Below, piece after piece: positions 48,517 to 59,432 of a DNA stretch of 64,000 nt. How positions within the stretch are numbered: the first letter of the stretch is position 1; each line of letters opens with the position of its first letter. The position numbers and the translations under genes were made by a program. A model generated the notes under the pieces. That model did not search any database. It had not been told where the DNA came from and saw only the letters and a program-made list of their open reading frames with translations. The stretch comes from Heliocybe sulcata (lineage: Eukaryota; Basidiomycota; Agaricomycetes; Gloeophyllales; Gloeophyllaceae), in contig ML213527.1 in NCBI GenBank assembly GCA_004369045.1, forward strand, positions 335,772-399,771, read 5' to 3'.

Positions 48517-48765
48517 CTGTCCACCAACGTTCTAACCACCGGGGATGGTCGTCGTCGATGTCGCCGTAATCCAGCGCTGTGGCCACGAAAGGTGTCCGCG
48601 GGCCCGAATCGCGTCGACCCCGGGCACTCCCATTGCCTCTCCCGCATACAACCACGACCGTGACGTGGAATTATTGCAAAATACTGGCAAATATTGATCC
48701 TGGCGTGTCGTGTCGTGGCCGGCGAGATATATCAGCTTGCTTAGGTTAAACCAAGAGTCCACAGT
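48517..48765. promoter_or_regulatory. divergent promoter of lsm8 and sec24
   Basis: 249 bases between the two start codons. Both core promoters must lie here. No clear TATA box. Confidence 0.6.
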
Positions 48766-51700
48766 ATGGCTTCGCCGGTGCAGCAGTTGCCCCCGGGTTG
48801 GGCCGCAGAATGGTGAGTGCAGCAGTGCAGTGAAGGGAGGAGGGAGACGGTCATCTGATCCTGAACAAGGGACGCGACGAACCAGCGTTACCTTTTCATC
48901 GGTGTGTACTTCGTTTCACGTGGAGGGAAGAGAAATGTTTGAATTATGAGTTGCGTCTGCAGAACAGGCCTCGGGGAGAGCACAATGGGAACACCCCATG
49001 CAAGCCCCGGGCGCGCCCATGGACCCGCGATCCGCATCTGTCTCCCCTCCACCTGCTGGCGCTGTCCACCACGCGAAACGTCGTCAGTATGCCGCCGGGC
49101 AGACGCAAGCATACTACGGCGGCGACTCCATAGGGCCTGACCCAGGCTACAGCGCGGCGGCAGCCCCTCAACCTCAGGCGCAACTGCAGCAGCCTGGTGC
49201 TCCCCAGCAGCTCTTCACGCCCGGCCTCGCAGGCGAGAACCAGTTCGCGGCACAGCAGGCGGGCGGACAGCCGTCGTACTTCCCCCCACCTCAGCAGGAG
49301 TACCCCGGATATGCCCAGCAGCCCCAGCAGCAGCAGCAACCAGGTGCGAATCAGCTCGCGGACCAATTTGGGCAGATGAACATGGGCATGCAGGGCGGGC
49401 AGAAGCCCTTCCAGCTCTACACCACAAACCTGCTCACGTCACCTCCTGATCCCCGTGAGCTCTACCGCCCGCCGCCTGAAGTTCGCTTGCCACCCGGAGC
49501 GAGCATCACGCAGAGCCCTTATGCGCAGGCGGACGCGTCGTACCAGCGCTCTACGCTCAATGCTATTCCGACCACCCATTCACTTCTGAACAAGTCAAAA
49601 ATTCCGCTCGCGCTGATCTTGACGCCGTATCGCTCACTAAAAGAGGGCGATGAGCCTGTCCCGGTTGTGGCTGACACTGTTATAGCACGGTGCAGACGGT
49701 GCAGGACGTATATTAATCCTTATGTGACGTTCATAGATGGTGGTAACCGGTGAGTAGCAGTATCCCATTGAAAGCTGTCTCTAAAGTCGTGTAGCTGGCG
49801 GTGCTGCGTATGCGGGATGTCGAACGAACTCCCCCAATTATTTGACTGGGATGCGGTGCGGAATCAGCCAGGCGACAGGTGGGCCCGTGCAGAGCTGAAC
49901 CACGCTGTTGTCGAGTTCGTGGCGCCGACAGAGTACATGGTCCGGCCACCCCAGCCTGCGGTGTATGTGTTCTTGATCGACGTCAGCCACTCTGCAGTTC
50001 AATCAGGTAAGTGTCATGGCTTTGGGCGTTCTCATGTGTGGGTTCATGTATTGTATAGGAATGGTGGCTACTGCTACACGCACGATCCTTGAGAACCTGG
50101 ACCGGATCCCCAACGAGGATCAACGGACAAAAGTCGCCATTATCGCTTTTGACGTCTCTCTCTACTTCTTCTCCATGATCCCGGGCTCTGCCGACTCCTC
50201 GATGCTCGTCGTGTCCGATGTCGATGACGTCTTCCTTCCCAAACCTACCGACCTCCTCGTCAACCTGCATGAGTCTCGAGCGGCACTAGAACAGTTGCTT
50301 GGCCGGATAAATGATATGTTCCAGGATAACCATATTATTGGAAGTGCTCTGGGACCAGCCCTGCAGGCCGGTTTCAAGCTGATGGTGGGTTGTGGTCTCG
50401 GTGTGCACAGTGCAACGACTAATTGAGCTTCTAGTCGCCGATTGGTGGTGAGATTGTGGTTTTGTCGTCGAGTCTTCCTAGCGTGGGTGCTGGTGCCTTG
50501 AAGAACCGGGAAGATCCCAAGGCATTGGGTACGTCGAAGGTAATACTAGCAATTCATCGGAATAGTCATTGCTTTCTCACCAAAATCGCTGAAGGAATCG
50601 CAACTACTGCAAGCAGCTTCGCCGTTTTACAAGACCTTCGCCATCGAATGTTCGCGAGCGCAAGTTTCCGTCACCATGTTCCTCTTCAGCGCGGCATATC
50701 AGGATGTCGCGACCCTCGGTATCTATTGGACCTTAATGAGACGAGTTTAAGTGATTGATTACACCTCCATACAGCATGCCTTCCCCACTACACTTCGGGC
50801 CAGACCTACTTCTATCCTGCTTTCAACGCAAGTCGCACCGAGGACGCCGTCAAATTCGCTCATGAGTTCGGGGAAGTTCTGGCTATGCCCATCATGCTCG
50901 AGGCGATCATGCGGGTCCGGGCGTCCAAGGGTATGTCGGCCTCATTATATCTCTTAGCCCACAGGTAAATGATGTTTAAATAAGGTTTGCGGATGGCGTC
51001 CTTCCACGGAAACTTCTTTGTCAGGTCGACGGATCTTTTGGCCATGCCCGCTGTCCCTCATGACCAATCGTACGCGGTGGAAGTACAGATCGAGGACAAC
51101 ATTACGGCACCCTTTGTGGTCTTCCAGACTGCTGTGCTGCACACGACTTGCTTCGGTGAGCGGGTAACTTCATTTCACAGTAACTAAAGCTCATCTGTTA
51201 TTTAGGGGAGCGGCGCATTCGCGTCGTTACCACAGCGCTACCGACGACAAATAACCTGTCCGAAGTGTTCGCCTCGGCCGACCAGGTGGCTCTCGCGACG
51301 CTGCTCGCGAACAAGGCTGTCGAGCGGTCGCTAACTCACAAACTGGAGGACTCCCGGGACGCGCTGTTCAACAAGATGGTCGAGATTCTGACGTCGTACA
51401 AGAGCAGTATGACTGCAGCTGGTGCCGGGGCAAGCGCGCAACTCGCAATTTGCGATAACATGAAGATGCTTCCTGTGCTTGTTTTGGGCCTTCTGAAGAA
51501 TGTACGTCTTATTTGGTCTTCTTTGCTTCCTCCGTGATCATAACGACGTGGAATTAAACTCGTCCTACAGGTCGGCATTCGCCAGAGTGCTCAGATTCCG
51601 CCGGATCTTCGGGCGTATGCGCAGGCTCTTCTCACGACTCTGCCATCACAGCGCTTGATACCTTACATCTACCCTAACTTCTACTCATTACATAATATGC

Positions 51701-52306
51701 CACCGGAGGTAAGCGTCTACACCTATATGTTTATTTTCAAGGAGCTCACGAGGCATGCAGTGCGGTACCATGGGAGAGCACGGCATCATTATGCCGCCAT
51801 CGCTACCTTTGACATCAGAGAGACTAGAGAGACATGGCTTGTTCTTGATTGAAGATGGCCAGACGATGTTCCTCTGGGTTGGGAGAGACTCGGTGCCGCA
51901 GCTCATTGTTGATGTCTTTAACTTGCCAAACTATGAGACGCTCCGTGGCGGCAAGGTGAGTTCTCCATTCCCAGCTTCACCGGCTAACTCATCAATGCTG
52001 TGGCAAATAGACGACTCTGTCACTCCTCGATAATCCCTTCTCGCAACGCATCAACGCGATTGTCGAGAAGACCCGGGAGATGAGGCGAGGCCCTTATTAT
52101 CAGCAACTGTATGTCGTGAAGGAAGATGGCGAGCCACCGCTCAGGTTATGGGCGCTCAGCTGCCTGATACAAGACCGTGCGGACGTACTACCCAGTTATC
52201 AGCAATTCATCTCGCAACTAAAAGACAAGGTACGTCCCTGATTCGGCAATCTTCTAGATATCGCATACTGAGAGCGCCCCAGGTGAACGGTGCTGGAAGC
52301 TATTGA
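48766..52306 (+). CDS. sec24: COPII coat subunit Sec24, with an N-terminal WW domain
   Basis: Cargo-binding subunit of the COPII coat at ER exit sites. Three short 5' exon pieces join in phase: 48766-48812 ([16 protein letters not shown]), 48870-48901 ([10 protein letters not shown]) and from 48963 ([12 protein letters not shown]), which together form a WW domain (LPPGW ... W ... QRYLF ... QWEHP with both signature Trp and the final Pro). Then a Gln/Pro-rich linker, the zinc-finger [14 protein letters not shown]...WRCCVCG, the vWA/trunk domain ([33 protein letters not shown]), beta-sandwich, helical domain ([20 protein letters not shown]) and gelsolin-like end ([20 protein letters not shown]). 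Stop TGA 52304-52306; about a dozen exons. Full Sec24 architecture is present. Confidence 0.95.
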
Positions 52307-53571
52307 GAAAAAATGACGATAGTATTTCCGTCGCTCGGGACGTAGGACATTCAGCCTTTCTTTGTGAAATTTTTGCTGCGTTATGTGAGACTATCACAGA
52401 ATCATCGTGGACTGCAATCTGTGCGCCGCTCTAAGTGCTCTGGATTAAGACATCAGGACGTCAAGCCACTCACTGGCGCCGGTCGTATCTTCGGTACTAC
52501 CGGGAACGCACAAACCCGTAAGTCCACTAAATTGTTCGGACTCTTTCAGGAAAGGGTCCCTGTACGTTGTGGCTTTGATCAGTGGCCGCCGCGATATCAG
52601 CGGGGCCCTGCGTGTCCTAGCCACGCCTAACGGCATTAATGCTGCTCTGAGTTCACGGGGCGTCGGCCTTCTGGTCGCCCATGAGATGCTAGGTACGTTA
52701 TACGGCAAGTGGTCACACGCCCATTAAAGAGTAGACGAACCACATACTACCCAGGGCCCTGACGCTCCAGAGTCCAAACGTCGCTTGGTTCATGAAGGTG
52801 AGATGTAGATATCCACGCGCCCTTCTCTGTCTGATCACATCCAATCAGAATGATGTTGGAGAACATCAGCGTTGTGGCTGTTGTGTTCCTGACGCCTGGT
52901 CTAGGCCACAAACCGAACTCCAGGGATCCGGCGGGCCGCGCGCGATTAGTTCAAGCGGGACGATTTATGCCAGGACATGACGCCGACTTGAGCAAGCCCC
53001 GCATGCGCAACCGCCTCCTCCTGCGCGTTGTCGTCATCGTCAGAGTGCTGTCTGCTGTCCCCTTGGCGATCGTTCCACTTCGCAATGAATCGCTTCGGGA
53101 TCAAAATGAACGGAGAACCGCTTAGGAGGGCAGACTGAGAGAAGTATTAATACAGGACGCTAGCCAGAGCGAAGATTCTGAATCCACCCAAGCTTTTCTG
53201 TCGTATCCAAGCCTACAGATAGTTAGAGCCCGCCAGTTGCTGGAGACCCGGGCTGTCAAACGGTCGTTTTAGCAGTGCTCGGTGTTTAGGATTAAGCGAG
53301 CGGGAAAACAAGCGGTAACCGAGGAGCGCTGTTCAGTTCGGCTATCTTCAGCGAACCAGCTTGAGGGTGCTTCTTCTTCCGCCGAATGAGCGATTTACGG
53401 GATATGATTTGTTGCTTCCTTTACCTATCTTTTAAGTGTCCCTCCCCTTCGCGGCCGTTATCCTTTCCTCGCTCGGCCATACAACTCACTGGCGGTTTAC
53501 GGTTCTTCGTTCTCTTGTGCTATAGCCTACATTCCTGCAATCCTACTATTCCCAGTCTTTTCTTCGGAACT
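52307..53571 (+). other. intergenic region containing an unassigned, probably decayed multi-exon coding stretch
   Basis: Starting about 145 bases after the sec24 stop, a stretch at 52453-52685 reads as continuous protein if the intron GTAAGT...TCAG (about 52518-52549) is removed: LWIKTSGRQATHWRRSYLRY then ERTNPKGSLYVVALISGRRD and GALRVLATPNGINAALSSRG. Further exon-like pieces follow: LTLQSPNVAWFMK (about 52756-52797, donor GTGAGA) and MMLENISVVAVVFLTPGLG with MRNRLLLRVVVIVRVLSAVP (52850-53125). No start codon was found, and the join before the third piece is out of phase. The hydrophobic segments suggest a membrane protein. I cannot name the family. The rest, 53126-53571, is the promoter of the arrestin-like gene. 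Confidence 0.4.
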
Positions 53572-55356
53572 ATGGCCCCGAGACCTCGTCTCCGCGTTGA
53601 TCCACCACCTTCCAGTTTCCCCAGTGTACCGGCTGCTTCCTCGGAGGGGCCTAGCTACCCGCACACGTCCAGTTTTCGGTGAGTCCTTTGCTTCATCCCA
53701 TGCGGCTACCGTCCTGACGGCATGACGGACAGTACTCTGCAGATGGAGATCCATATCCGGAGTCCGTCGACAAAGCTGGATCGTTTACCACATCAACAAC
53801 AGGCGCGATCTCTGCCTGTCTTCGGTGAATCAGATCGGGTAACTGGGCATGTGGCGCTTGCGCAGAGCTTTGCACAGATGGGACGTCTTACGATCACGGT
53901 CAGTTTGTCTGTCAACCTGTGGCAGGATCTGTCAATGCTGAGAGGAGATGTGCAAGCTTGAGGGTGCTTTCACGTATGTTTCGCCCGAGGTCGAAGTGTA
54001 CGACGCATCTTTGAAAGGAAAGCAACGACATGCGTTCTATTCATCATCTCGAGTGGTCCCTCTATCTGGCACGCAGGACACTCCCCGGTCGGCGTTGAGT
54101 CTTCGTGACGCGTTTGTCGCGAGTGTACGTCGTCGACCCAGTCTTCCCACTATGGACGGTTCGGAGATGAGGATTATTCCTTTCAACTTCGAGCTGCCTA
54201 ATCCTTCAAGACCTGGAGAAGAGTTGCCGCATACCTTCTCTTCATCTGCGCTCATTGAAGGTGGTGTTCGGGAGCGGGCGCAGGCTGAGAATTCAGACGT
54301 GTCGTACAGAGTGGTGGCTTTATGGGAAGCTATGGATCAGTCTGAGGATCGAAGCCTGTGAGTCCAATGCAGTTCGATGTACCATGAAAGGAGAGATTGA
54401 CAAACTTGAGAAGCTTGGAGGCTCCTATTATCGTTCATCCAGACACGGAATTCTCGTCTCTTGATGGCCTCGGTTATGAACCTGAATCATGGCTAGAAAT
54501 ACCTCTGAAGTCAGAGCGATCAATACCGTTCCAGTGTGCGGTAAGTGATCGTTTCCAAGGTCACTGTACCCCAAGCTAATTATGAATGTAGATAACATTA
54601 CCGAGCCCGTCACTCTTTCCTCGATCCGCTGCTATCCCTTTCTTCGTCGTCTTCACCACGGTCCATCGGTCATCGGGGCTTGCGCGGGAAATCGCATCGG
54701 ACGCTACTATCACCATCTCCCTCCTGCGGAAGATCCATATCAGTGCTTCCCCTTTCGGTCTCCCAACACCGCCGCCGACCCCTCCCACCACGGACGAGTC
54801 CGACATGCAATCGACGCAGTCACCCGCAACCACGTCAAATAGGCTGCTCAGGCGAATGATCAGGAACAACACTCCCCCAGTCGTGCCAGTCACGCGGAAC
54901 AGCCGGGGACTGGACACCAGTACCCGCTCTCGCCAGCGGTCACATTCTCAATCCCGATCCCTGAGTCGCACCTCTTCTAGATCGAGCGACCATACAGAGA
55001 AACCCCTGCCGCGGGTACCCCCGAACCAAGCCGTATCCGTGTTCACGGAGTCGCGCACGCTACAGACAGAGATGTGCTGTGGGTTCCCGAAGCGGCCCCG
55101 AGTGAAGCAAGACAATCGTGCTCACCCCCCTCTGGAGGTCCACGAAAAGCTGCCGGACGGATTGTTCAAAAGCAAGATCCAGCTTCACAAGGGTATGATC
55201 CCAGGAATAGATTGGGCTGGACTGAGTGTAAAGGTAAGTAAGGAAGGATACTGTCGATATCTGCTACTAATGTCCGTCCTGTAGTATTATTTGGAAGCAT
55301 CTGTACTATTTGGCCAAGACGATTTACGAGCCCGAGTCCCCATCAAGATTTTCTGA
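53572..55356 (+). CDS. arrestin-like protein
   Basis: Arrestin-fold protein of the fungal alpha-arrestin type, adaptors that often recruit ubiquitin ligases to membrane transporters. Start ATG 53572 (MAPRPRLRVDPPPSSFPSVP), stop TGA 55354-55356, about seven exons. After a Pro/Ser-rich leader comes the N-terminal beta-sandwich: LQMEIHIRSPSTKL, SDRVTGHVALAQSFAQMGRL (the VTGxV pattern of the arrestin N-domain), TITLEGAFTYVSPEVEVYD, and IPFNFELPNPSRPGEELPHT (the FxFxLP pattern). The C-domain side has VSYRVVALWEAMDQ, LEAPIIVHPD and ERSIPFQCAITLPSPSLF. A long Ser/Arg-rich insert (SRQRSHSQSRSLSRTSSRSS) precedes the last strands (SKIQLHKGMIPGIDWAGLSV, VLFGQDDLRARVPIKIF). No PPxY motif was seen, so direct binding to Rsp5-type WW domains is not indicated. 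Confidence 0.82.
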
Positions 55357-55937
55357 TTCTGTTCATCAGATGGCCTTGATGGCTGATTGCTTTCAGATTC
55401 ATCTTATGCCTTCTAGCGCTGTTCATATCTGGATATTTCGCTTCCGTGGCGCCTGGGAGTCGGTGATACCCCTGGCGTAAGTTGGTCTCCATCATTTTCA
55501 TTGGACATTACATTCCTTGCTCGCATGCACTACACATAATACCTTTGTCACGATACTACACGTCCTACAGTCCTTTGCACTAGTCCTCTCATTTAGCATT
55601 GTCGAGTTGCATCCTATGGGGTTGTTCTCAATGTAGTTTATTGCATGTGCAACTCGCATTTCATCTCCGAAGTAGAGGGGGCGGAATGAATATAACTGAT
55701 AGCCCTGCTGCTCCATGTGATGATGACAAGATATCCGTACTTACCTGTCGCCATTACTGCAACTGAACTAAACCATGCTGACGTTCAAGCTTCAAAGCCG
55801 CCCGAGATTGAAACACCGGTGAACAGCCCGTCATGCTGGTTGGCATTATGAGCATCGGCTATGACCAAGATATTGGACTACATGAATCCGTGCGATGTGC
55901 GAGACCATTTCTTCGCTCATCCCAGCGTGCGCCGCTC
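55357..55937. other. convergent intergenic region
   Basis: 3' flanks of the arrestin-like gene and vps16. No frame or repeat of note. Confidence 0.6.
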
Positions 55938-58900
55938 CTACTTCATGGATGCCGCAATCTGCTCCAGCTCTCTCGCTATGAGCGAATTAGGGCAAGTTCT
56001 TCGCAGTTGGCTAGGCCAGCAAGGCGTGAATAACAACGAACAGATAGCAGTTCAGAGCACTTACTCCATTCTCGCTTTGTCACCCCTGTCCTTACATTCC
56101 TTACCCGCCATCCTCCACTCACCGCACTCGACGTAGAGATCCACCCGTTTACTCGCATCACAGCGAGCTACGTATGTGGCTGCTTCCTTTCCGTGACCCT
56201 TCTCAACAAGGTGGTGAACGAATGCCTCATAACCTATGGGGCTACGTTTTGACTTGGCAAAGGTTTCCAAGCCTTCAAAGTCTCTCGTAGCTGTCAACGC
56301 ATGAAGCTTGATGTACCAAAAGCTGCAGCAGATCTCGTCTATTAGTGGAAATAGATACGTATGATCCTCAACACACACCGTTTGTCGGGTACCTTGCAAT
56401 CCGACTTTATCTTGTCTGCCTTCTTCGACATGCCGTTCAGGAGACATGTCTCTATGGTCTTGTTCACGCTCAAACCGAAGAAAGGGATTTTGCCATCAGC
56501 GTCCTTTTCCAATTGCTGCTGTGCTACCAATAGACGAGCGCTTTCGTCCATCATCTGTGTCGCCCAGGCTCAAATGAGTAATAGTAGTTCTGAAGGGCAG
56601 CATGACGCACTCTGGCTTCGAACCCACGGTCCTTATCTTCCGAAAAGAACTTCTGTGCTGCTTTTACCGCATTTATCTTCGCCGTAGGATCCTAGGTACG
56701 ACATTCAGTCATCATGATCGTCCAGATGGAACGTCCACCTACCGTCATGCTACCTGCCTCCTCCAACGAAAGTACAGCACTCTCCACTCGCCGGTCGTCG
56801 GAATAGTAGAAGTCTCTCAGCATGTCGCGGTTCTGTTCTCGCGCGTACACCTGTAGCAGACGGCTAGCTGGAGCAAGACGTTCTCCTCCGTCCTCGATAA
56901 GTCGGAAGAAGCTGCCGAGGGACATGCTTTTGTGCAAGTGCAACAAGACATGGTAGACTGTGATGGATCAACCAATGCAGCGGCGACGGTGAACAGGATC
57001 TTACCAAGGTCCGGATCACCGCTGTCTACGGCCTTTGTCAGAGCCAGTCGGTCCTCCTTCATGCTGAGCAGAAGAGGCACTTGGTCAGACGCCCGAGGTT
57101 CATAATCTAGCAACTAAAACTGCAGTTAATCGACCTCACAAGTCCTTACAGTTTCGCAGCCTTCTCACCTTCGTGGCAAGACTTGTCCGGCCGACTTCCC
57201 ATGCCTTCTTAGCGATATCCGCATAGCTAACTCCGCCTCCCCCCAGCTTCGCAAACTTGTCCACAATCATTTTGCATACCTCATTATCCCCCTCAAATTC
57301 CGTACCTGTCGTGGAAGGTTTCGAGCGCAGGATCTTGGCGCAGGCCCAGTGCTTCAGCACGTGATCAGGTTTGAGGGATAGGTAAGTCGAGATACGGAGT
57401 GCAAGGAGGTGGAGGTTCCGCGCTGTCAGACGCGCAACCAGTTGAGTTGGAGAGGCATGCACGTATCTCCAAATATCTTCTCAGTCTATCTCAACAGGGC
57501 GATCGCATGGAGAGTGCTTACTGCGTGTACGTTATCGGTATACCGATCTCGAAGTCCCGAACAGCATTGAGAACCTTCAGAGCTTGACCCATATTGACAA
57601 AATCGGTCGGGTCATAGAGATCTAAGAAACTCCTCCCGAATTTTGCCGCCTTCACCATTCAATCCAAGGCAACCCCCGGACATGGACACAGGAAACTCAC
57701 ATTGAGGAGTCGGCGCTGCCAGTAAGGCTCCCATTCCTGCCCAGCGGCGTCTATGCATTCATCGACGGCGCGACCCAACTCGGGGCGAATGCTCCGTATG
57801 CTCTCGTCAGCTTTAGGAGAACGTTTGGCGAAGTTCTCCCATGCGTCGTAGAGGATTGCGGAAGGTGAGGTGGAGCCCGGACGAAAGACGGATGTGCTGG
57901 AAGCTGCGAAAGCATCATCAGCATTGGACAGTGAAGAAGGGTGTTCTATGTGTACCTGGGACTTTCTGGATGAAGTCACAGACGTCTGGGCCGACCACAC
58001 GAACGCCGTCGACTTCTGTAACGGCATAGGTCGGGCCAGAGTAGAAGAATCTGCAACTGCTCAGATTGGATCATGCTGGTCTGGTATTAGGACGCACTGC
58101 AGGGTATCGCCGAAAGGACCGACCATAAGGGCCAGATTATCCCAGGTGACGAGAATAGCATCATTTCCACACCATTGTACCTGACGGATTTGACCTTCAG
58201 AGCCAGGGACCTCACTCGTGTCGAACTCAGCCAAGTTTCGCTGGAAGTCGGTAGATACGACTAGGAGCAAGCCAGAGAAGTTAAGGAGCGCGAGCGACTT
58301 CCCGTTCGGTGATGGCGCCATGTGTGTGAATGGGCCTCTCGATAGACGCTGGTCTGTGCTCTCGAGAGTGTCGACGGAGTAGATGGTGCCCTCGACGGAC
58401 GCGAGCACTTCGACGTGTCGGGATATTGTTAGGTCGGGTGGAATGACTACCCATGAGTGTGGAGGCTGGGATAGACCTGCAGGAGTCAATATGCCGATAC
58501 GTGACTCGTGTTCCTGTGAACACACCTGGATTCGCCAAAGTCAAAGGCTTGCCTCCTGACCATCCCTTCACCTCCAGGAAGGTCAACGAATTCGTGAGCG
58601 CCACCAGCCCATTTTCATGTATCTTCGCGTCCTCAACTCCTATCTCCGCAACGTCCGACCCCAAGGAATATTGATCGTACTCTCCCTGTAAATCGTAGAT
58701 ACGATATGTCCCCTCATCGTTCAATACCACCAGCCGCTCGTCCCCAGTCCATCCAAAATGGACTATCTTGGCTTGCTCCCACTAGACCAGCATCAGGATA
58801 TGTTTTAAAAGGTAAAGCACTTCTCTCACCCACACTAAATAGCAGCAATCCTTCGCCTGCTGGAGAATATACTTGAATCTGCGCCTTGGCAAATACGGGG

Positions 58901-59139
58901 GTGGCGCGTCCCAGTGCTACCAGCTTGTCATTATCCCTCATAAGAGCTATTCAGACATAAGTCTTAGGTCGATACAACCGACGAGACGATGAACCTAGTG
59001 GGCCACCGTAGCGGCATGCTGCGATCTTGTAGTCGTCTAAGTTAGGTAGTTTGCCAGCTATAGAATAGAGCTGTTGGCGCCTATAGAAGACGTTTCCGTC
59101 TTGCATTGCCTGCCATGACGATGTCGGGTGATCTGGCAT
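55938..59139 (-). CDS. vps16: vacuolar protein sorting protein Vps16 (HOPS/CORVET core)
   Basis: Core subunit of the HOPS and CORVET tethering complexes at endosome and vacuole. Start ATG 59137-59139 ([20 protein letters not shown]), stop TAG 55938-55940, about a dozen exons. The N-terminal beta-propeller region includes [71 protein letters not shown] and [20 protein letters not shown]. The C-terminal helical solenoid (Vps16-C) includes [102 protein letters not shown] and [20 protein letters not shown]. It ends [14 protein letters not shown]. The propeller-then-solenoid order and the Vps33-contact solenoid are as expected. Confidence 0.94.
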
Positions 59140-59432
59140 AATGGACAGAAAGCCTCAAGAGATGTCGATGCAGACCCGGACCGTCTTGTGCGTGGTTTCG
59201 CCGCGAGTCGCGAGCAGAGTCATTGTGACATCGTGTGACACCCCCTAGTAGCAGTAGGTGATCACCGGTGATCTAGAAGTTCGCTCTAGTACGCTCAAAC
59301 AAATATACGTGAAGCGAAGGGCACTTGCATGGCTACAGGAGCAATGATTGAAAGAGGTCGTGCAAAGTAAATAATTCTAAAGAGCTCATATACAACCAGA
59401 ATCCCTTGCAAGCATATGATCGTATGACCACC
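59140..59432. other. intergenic between vps16 and SYG1
   Basis: Promoter of vps16 and 3' flank of the SYG1-type gene, both minus. Nothing further seen. Confidence 0.5.

Noticed and set aside
53356-53970. 15-base word AGCTTGAGGGTGCTT occurring twice (about 53358 and 53955)
   Set aside because: The second copy is at an intron/exon border of the arrestin-like gene; no further similarity around the two sites, so not a duplication.
56615-56645. GGTTCGAAGCC on the minus strand, like a tRNA B box
   Set aside because: It lies in the coding sequence of vps16 (DRGFEAR) and no A box or tRNA fold surrounds it.
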